Positions 59,515 through 64,000 of a stretch of 64,000 nucleotides of DNA are shown here, piece after piece. Position 1 is the stretch's first letter; every line of letters begins with the position of its first letter. Under the pieces are notes generated by a model. That model did not search any database, had not been told where the DNA came from, and was given only the letters and a program-made list of their open reading frames with translations. Source of the DNA: Cryobacterium aureum. GTDB lineage: Bacteria > Actinomycetota > Actinomycetes > Actinomycetales > Microbacteriaceae. The stretch is taken from contig NZ_PPTG01000048.1 of the NCBI RefSeq assembly GCF_002954245.1, positions 124,001 through 188,000 on the forward strand, in the 5' to 3' direction. The position numbers and the translations under genes were made by a program.

Positions 59515-59895
59515 CTGGCCTTTGGCTTGCCACACCTGGATGTGGGCGAATTTTGCGATCTCACTGGTCGCCTGCCCAGATCGGTCAAGCGCGGTCGCGA
59601 CCGTTGTGCGGAAGCGCGGGGCTAGTCACAGCCGGTCACCACATCAGGTGTGCAGCCCGAGACCAGGAGCTCGGCACACGCTCGGTATCGTATGTCGAAT
59701 GGGTGGGCTTGGGACCAAACATAGGGACTTGCTGCGCGCACGTTTATTCAACGTTTATTGCGTCGAGACCAGTCGAGTTGGGCCGAGGTATTGCGATAGA
59801 AGTGCAATAGATATCACAGGGAACTCCTGATCAGATCGAGATCAGTCTGAGTCTCACAACTGGGTTCGCTCGTCTAGAAAGGGCCCACCGCAATT
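59515..59895. other. Right island end, no certain gene
   Basis: A minus-strand frame (59341-59535) reads MWQAKGQLPDGRSVDPFVYRVR and is protein-like but short and unidentified. The rest is non-coding and holds the right arm repeat (59741-59759). Confidence 0.5.
59741..59759 (+). repeat. Right 19-bp arm-type repeat
   Basis: Identical to 6975-6993, same orientation, 136 bases from the right core repeat (the left copy is 62 bases from its core). In a circular form of the island the two copies would flank the joined att core. Confidence 0.7.
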
Positions 59896-59930
59896 CGATT
59901 GTCGTAGGTTCGATTCCTACCGGGGGCACC
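59896..59930 (+). repeat. attR core: 35-bp tRNA-Arg 3' fragment
   Basis: Exact copy of 6878-6912, without any 5' tRNA half before it. It marks the right boundary of the island; the next bases are chromosome. Confidence 0.9.
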
Positions 59931-60045
59931 ATATCGGTGTCGCAGCTTTGCCGGGGAGGTCATTCTGGTGACGTGACCGGCGTCTAATTGCGCGACAGTC
60001 AGAGGCCATTGCATCTTTGCAGGGAGCCCGTAGAGCGTGCTGGTT

Positions 60046-61442
60046 CTAGGTGCGCCAGGGTGGTTCGGGGCTGGGGGTGTTGGCGCGGTGGCTTTGGGCG
60101 GGGCGCCAGGTTTGGGTCGGGTCCCAGAGCAGGGGCCCGCGTACGTGGGGTCTGCCTGCAATCATTCGAATATCCCAACCATTTGTGTCGATGGTGTGGT
60201 GGTGGAACCAGCAGAGGAGACACCCGTTGTCGATGTTGGTCGGTCCGCCCGTGTGGTGGGGCAGCACGTGGTGGGTTTCGGTCTAGCGGGCGGGGATGCT
60301 GCAGCCGGGGATGATGCAGCCGACGCCGCCATCGTTGTTGAGGTCGGTGGCGTTGACGTGGATCATGATGGTGGGGGCGGCGCCGCCCATGGTTGGGGTT
60401 TTGGGGTCGCGGGCGGTGGCTTGGAAGACGTCGCGGAGGATGTCGGCGCGTTTCTCGCCCGCGGTGCGGCGGTCCCCGTCAAACCGGGTGTCCCCGGTGA
60501 AGGGGTCAGCACTGAACCGCTCAGTCTCCGTGTCGCTACCATCGAGGCCGTCCAGCTCGGCACTGCTTGCGCCGTCGGCGCTGCTGTCGAGGGATTCGGT
60601 GGGCACGAACATCGGGGTGCGTGAGCGAGCGGATAGGTAGGTGTCGAAGAGGGTGTCCATGATGCCGCGCAGTTCCGGGGTGACATCGGCCCGCAGCGGG
60701 TAGAGCCCGTTGCGGAGTAGCCCGAAGGTCAGTGTGCTCTTTGCCTCGGTGATGGCGTCGTTGGGGGCGGTGCCGTCGGGGTCGAGGCGGGCTTGCCATT
60801 CCATGGCTTGGGCGCGCAGTGCGTCGGGGGTGAAGCGGATGCCCGCGCCGGGCAGTCCGGCGGTTTCCGGGGTGATGGCTCCGGTGGCGGTGGCGACGAG
60901 GGCGCGTTCGACCCGGTCGAGGTCGTCCGGTAGGACCTTTCCCTGCAGGGCGGTGAGGGTGCTGGCGATGATCTCGGCCGATTCCATCCCGAGTTCCCCG
61001 CTGGTCAGGCCGTCGGCGATGACCGGATATCGCGCCGGGACGGGCAGGCCGAGCGGGGTACGTTCCACCGCCGTCTCGCCAAGTTTCAAACGCCGTTTGG
61101 CCTCCCGGCCCGAGATGCCGGCCAGCTGAGTGATGAACTCCACCCGGTTGCGGCATCCATTCTGGTAGGCCAGCGACAAGTTACCGAGGTCGGTTTCGGC
61201 GCGCACACCGATGTCGGTGGTGGCGCGTGCGCGGTTAATTGGTACTGGGCACCATCGACCTTGCGGCCGAGTTCTTCGAGGGCGGTCATGACTGCCACAG
61301 CCTCGGAGTCATCGAGGTGACCAAACCGCACCCCGTCAACAACGGAGGCCAACAATGCACCGGCCTGAGCAATGACCGCCACCCGGGAATCCTCGGGTTC
61401 CGGCATCGAGCCGGCTGCGGCGGGCGGAGCGGTGAGGGTCAT
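60046..61442 (-). pseudogene. DUF222/HNH endonuclease family protein, broken twice
   Basis: Read as one gene from ATG 61442 it would be about 465 residues, normal for the DUF222-HNH (13E12-like) family that is repeated in many Microbacteriaceae. The DUF222 part (VAVMTALEELGRKVDGAQYQL, TDIGVRAETDLGNL, LGMESAEII) is interrupted by a one-base shift near 61225. The HNH part is cut by TAG at 60283-60285 in GCSIPAR-stop-TETHHVLPHH, where Trp is expected. The HNH core HHVLPHHTGGPTNIDNGCLLC is otherwise intact. Confidence 0.85.
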
Positions 61443-61677
61443 GGCGTCGATGCCTCCTTCACCCACAATTATAGCCCAAAACACCCCTAAAGGCGAGAGA
61501 ATCTCAGTAATATATAGACGCACGTTCAGAAGTTTCTTCTGATAAACGAGAACGGGTAAACGGTCACCTCGACCCTCCCGAAGCAACCGTTCACCCGCTT
61601 TCACGCCCAGTCCGGACAGTGCAAATCGTTCTACCGCGCGCTCTCCGCATGGCCTCCATCGAGGCGCTCAGATACCC

Positions 61678-61696
61678 GCCCCGCCATCGGCGGGGC
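61678..61696. terminator. Hairpin between HNH pseudogene and lipoprotein gene
   Basis: GCCCCGCC (61678-61685) pairs with GGCGGGGC (61689-61696) around an ATC loop, followed by TTTGG. It is in the right place to terminate the minus-strand lipoprotein gene (ends 61720). The gap 61443-61719 contains nothing else. Confidence 0.6.
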
Positions 61697-61719
61697 TTTG
61701 GCGTTCTGCGTCGCAGGGG

Positions 61720-62688
61720 CTAGGCGATGACGTCGAGGCCCTGGTCTGTGTAGAGCTGGAACACCGAACTCGAGCCGATGATCTGCTCGTTGCTTTCCAG
61801 ACCGAAACCGAGAAGGGTCTTCCCGGTCATGATGAGCCACGAGTTGTCGGCCCCGTCGAAGAGTTCCGGATTGGACGCTCGCCGAGCATCCTCGATCTGG
61901 CTCGGGTCGGCGGCGAGAACCAGCGCGACGATCTGGGCATCCGTCGCAACAAACGTACTCGTTGTGCTGAAGCTGAATACCAGGTTCGGCTCGCCTCCGT
62001 CGGGCTCTTCCACGTGGATGCGATCAAGGCGCACGACGGCGCTCGACGCGCGTGCGCCACCGTCGCGAGCCAGTGGCGACGGCAGAATGTCGGTGACGAT
62101 GATGCCAGAGGTCCCCGACACGCCTAATGTCGCGGCCTTTCCGTCGATCGCCTTCTGATAGGCAGGTTGCCACTTGGTGGTCAGGTAGTCGGAATTCGCT
62201 GCGAACCACTCCGCTGGGGCGACGCTGTAGTTGTCCAGACGGCTGCTGTCCAGAACCTCTTCGGTGAGAATGCGCAAGGCCACCGGCAGGGCTGCCACGG
62301 CGTCGTCCTCGGTGAAGCCGAATTCGGCCAGGGTCGTCAAGTCGGTCTTGGTGGAATCGTAGACGGCTGCCTCAGCGGTGGGGCTGATCGTGGTGTGGCA
62401 GTACGTACCGAAATTGTCGGTCACATCCTCGAGGCCGACCACGTCGCCGTAGCCCACGGCGAGTTCGGAACTGCAGCCTGCGGGTGCGGCGGCGGTCGGC
62501 TCCGTGGTCTGCTCAGCAGTCGGGGCATCCGCTTCGTCGTTCGTCACGGCGGCGCACCCGCCGAGTCCGGCCAGTAGCACACCGGCCACACCGATTGCCA
62601 GTGCAGAACGGCTGATTTGGCGAACCGTTCTGCTGGTTCCTACAGCGCGGAGCTGTCCACGCATGCTGTACCTGTTCTTGACAATCAT
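61720..62688 (-). CDS. Lipoprotein of unknown function
   Basis: 322 residues from ATG 62688 (62664 also possible; the open frame to 62790 is unlikely). Signal peptide ending in lipobox LLAGLGGC, a Thr/Pro/Ala-rich linker ([15 protein letters not shown]), then a roughly 240-residue globular domain with [13 protein letters not shown] and NFGTYCHTT (two Cys, maybe a disulfide). No family recognised. Exported and lipid-anchored. Divergent from nadE with a 126-bp gap. Confidence 0.8.
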   Translation of the reverse strand: MIVKNRYSMRGQLRAVGTSRTVRQISRSALAIGVAGVLLAGLGGCAAVTNDEADAPTAEQTTEPTAAAPAGCSSELAVGYGDVVGLEDVTDNFGTYCHTTISPTAEAAVYDSTKTDLTTLAEFGFTEDDAVAALPVALRILTEEVLDSSRLDNYSVAPAEWFAANSDYLTTKWQPAYQKAIDGKAATLGVSGTSGIIVTDILPSPLARDGGARASSAVVRLDRIHVEEPDGGEPNLVFSFSTTSTFVATDAQIVALVLAADPSQIEDARRASNPELFDGADNSWLIMTGKTLLGFGLESNEQIIGSSSVFQLYTDQGLDVIA

Positions 62689-62814
62689 TGTTGCGTCCCC
62701 CCGAGCGGTGTTTGTCCTACCGTACGGGAAAATTTCATCAGGGTTCGCAGGCACCCCTGTACCGATCTCGCGGAAGGCCACAGCGCGCATTCTCGAGGAT
62801 TGCTAGATTCAAGT

Positions 62815-63636
62815 ATGCGAGAACTACAGGCGCGAATCATCGCGGAACTCAACGTCTCACCCACCATCGACCCGGCCGCCGAAGTGCGCCGCAGGGTGAA
62901 ATTCCTCAAGGAATACCTCAAGCACACTGGCGCCCAGGGACTCGTGCTCGGCATCAGCGGCGGCCAGGACTCCACGCTCGCCGGTCGGCTCTGCGCGCTG
63001 GCGGTCGACGAACTCGCCGCGGAGGGGCATCCGGCCACTTTTGTCGCCGTGCGCCTGCCCTACGCGGTGCAGCGCGACGAAGCGGATGCCCAACTCGCGT
63101 TGGAATTCATCCGCCCGCCCTCGCAGGCCACCTTCAACATTGAACTCGCCGTCGACGGGTTCGAGAGCGAATTTTTGGCGAGCCTCGACGTGGCCATGAC
63201 TGACTTCACCAAGGGCAACGTCAAGGCCCGCTCGCGCATGATCGCCCAGTATGCGGTGGCCGGCCAACTCGGCCTGCTCGTGGTCGGCACCGACCATGCG
63301 GCAGAGGCAGTCACCGGGTTCTTCACCAAGTACGGCGACGGTGGAACCGACATTCTGCCGCTCACCGGTCTGACCAAGCGCCAGGGCCGCGCCCTGCTGA
63401 TGGAGCTGGGTGCGCCCGAACAGCTCTACCTGAAGGACCCCACCGCTGACCTGCTCGACCACACGCCCGGCCAGACCGACGAGGCCAATCTCGGTCTGCA
63501 GTACGAGCACATCGACGATTTCCTCGAAGGCCGGCCGGTCGACGATGAAGTGGCCGAGGCCATCGAGGCGCGCTACCTCAGCACAGAGCACAAGCGTCGG
63601 GTGCCGGCCTCACTTTTTGACGAGTGGTGGCAGTAG
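62815..63636 (+). CDS. nadE: Ammonia-dependent NAD+ synthetase
   Basis: 273 residues. The ATP-pyrophosphatase P-loop [11 protein letters not shown] is at about 45-55; ATG 62815 gives the family length. Further signatures: [36 protein letters not shown], and [24 protein letters not shown]. It converts deamido-NAD to NAD using ammonia, without the glutaminase domain. Core metabolic gene, confirming that this side is chromosome. A strong terminator follows. Confidence 0.96.
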   Translation: MRELQARIIAELNVSPTIDPAAEVRRRVKFLKEYLKHTGAQGLVLGISGGQDSTLAGRLCALAVDELAAEGHPATFVAVRLPYAVQRDEADAQLALEFIRPPSQATFNIELAVDGFESEFLASLDVAMTDFTKGNVKARSRMIAQYAVAGQLGLLVVGTDHAAEAVTGFFTKYGDGGTDILPLTGLTKRQGRALLMELGAPEQLYLKDPTADLLDHTPGQTDEANLGLQYEHIDDFLEGRPVDDEVAEAIEARYLSTEHKRRVPASLFDEWWQ

Positions 63637-63657
63637 CCCCAAACGCCTGTGATACGA

Positions 63658-63700
63658 AAACGAGCCGGTCAGCGCTGAGAAGCGCCGACCGGCTCGTTTC
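63658..63700. terminator. Bidirectional terminator after nadE
   Basis: AAACGAGCCGGTC (63658-63670) pairs with GACCGGCTCGTTT (63687-63699) over a 16-base inner segment. The outer A and T runs allow use on both strands, for nadE and for the converging gene at 63712. Confidence 0.85.
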
Positions 63701-63711
63701 TTGCGTCGCGA

Positions 63712-64000
63712 CTACAGGGTCGGGGCCGCCGAGGAACGCGTGAGTGGGTCGGTGCCGCGCACCTCGAGCTTGTTCACGTCGTCGAGCAGGCGCTGGGTCT
63801 CCGCCCCGGCGTCCGACGCTGATGCCGGCGTGCGATTGACGGCTGCCGGGGTGAGCGGTGCGACCCGCACCGGTGCCGGCGCCGAATCGGCGGCGTTGTA
63901 TTGGTCGTGGTGCTGCTGCGCCACCCACGCCTCCTGCTCGGCGAGCAGACTCTTCTCGGTGGAGGAGTTCTGCGACTTCCAGCGATCAAGATCACCCTGG
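63712..64000 (-). CDS. Hypothetical protein (5' partial)
   Basis: C-terminal 95 residues of a gene whose start lies beyond the window. Polar and Ala/Pro-rich: LDRWKSQNSSTEKSLLAEQEAWVAQQHHD, then APVRVAPLTPAAVNRTPASAS and RLLDDVNKLEVRGTDPLTR. No family recognised. Confidence 0.6.
   Translation of the reverse strand, partial: QGDLDRWKSQNSSTEKSLLAEQEAWVAQQHHDQYNAADSAPAPVRVAPLTPAAVNRTPASASDAGAETQRLLDDVNKLEVRGTDPLTRSSAAPTL

Larger units (their letters stand above)
6878..59930. mobile_element. Integrated genomic island at tRNA-Arg (about 53 kb)
   Basis: The island is bounded by a perfect 35-bp direct repeat. The left copy is the 3' end of an intact tRNA-Arg gene; the right copy is a tRNA fragment with no 5' half. 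An excisionase-like gene and a tyrosine integrase sit immediately inside the left end, and a 19-bp repeat lies inside each end. Cargo includes the cassette-like zone, copper and metal resistance, a complex I-like operon and an N-acyl amino acid operon. The integrase is broken, so the element appears immobile by itself. Confidence 0.88.

Noticed and set aside
1..64000. CRISPR array
   Set aside because: No regularly spaced identical repeats with unique spacers and no cas genes are seen.

Overview
The window looks like chromosome from a high-GC actinobacterium, most likely a Microbacteriaceae such as Cryobacterium or a relative. The evidence is GC-rich codon use, DUF222/HNH and DUF6153 proteins, and MCO and Nuo genes of actinobacterial type; this is inference from protein character, not a search result. 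Three blocks can be read: left chromosome (1-6912), a roughly 53-kb genomic island (about 6913-59895) and right chromosome (59931-64000).

Left chromosome. A fused Dpp/Opp-type ABC ATPase (cut by the window edge) and an amidase run rightward. A short-chain dehydrogenase and an aldehyde dehydrogenase run leftward, and a LeuB-like decarboxylating dehydrogenase runs rightward. A perfect 17-bp FadR/FCD-GntR-type palindrome sits in the divergent promoter (5138-5154), so this is probably one inducible catabolic locus. A tRNA-Arg(UCU) gene ends the block.

Island ends. The last 35 bases of the tRNA region (6878-6912) recur exactly at 59896-59930, and a 19-bp block is found just inside both ends (6975-6993 and 59741-59759). 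An excisionase-like gene and a tyrosine integrase lie next to the tRNA. The integrase carries an internal deletion and a frameshift, so the island is probably locked in place.

Island, cassette-like zone (about 9.2-26.8 kb). Single small accessory genes (Fic, Nudix, nitroreductase, beta-lactamase-like hydrolase, kinase-like protein, TPR protein, sigma factor, signal peptidase, glyoxalase, CPBP protease, GyrI-like and others), several broken, are separated by 13 copies of a 24-bp imperfect palindrome with fixed geometry. The sites point one way from 9.3 to 18.6 kb and the other way from 21.6 to 26.7 kb. Two Nudix copies in inverted orientation lie near the two edges. This is the most unusual feature of the window.

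Island, metal and energy zone (27.4-48.2 kb). DUF302, SHOCT and two multicopper oxidases sit behind a CsoR-like operator. Next come DUF6153, DUF4395, a 5'-truncated GH65 gene, a CopZ-like chaperone, a CopA stump, a DUF1232 gene, and an ArsR / P1B-4 ATPase / MFS operon. An eight-gene operon then encodes the membrane arm of complex I (nuoA-H-J-K-L-M-N) plus one soluble NuoB/NuoD-like fusion, with no NADH module or Fe-S relay genes.

Island, amino-acid zone (49.4-58.2 kb). A double-AsnC regulator diverges from an operon for an M20 amidohydrolase, DppBCDF-type ABC transporter, an N-acylamino-acid racemase-type enzyme and a lipoprotein binding protein. Together these fit uptake, racemisation and deacylation of N-acylated amino acids or small peptides.

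Right chromosome. A DUF222/HNH pseudogene (amber codon plus frameshift), a lipoprotein, nadE with a strong terminator, and a gene cut by the window edge.
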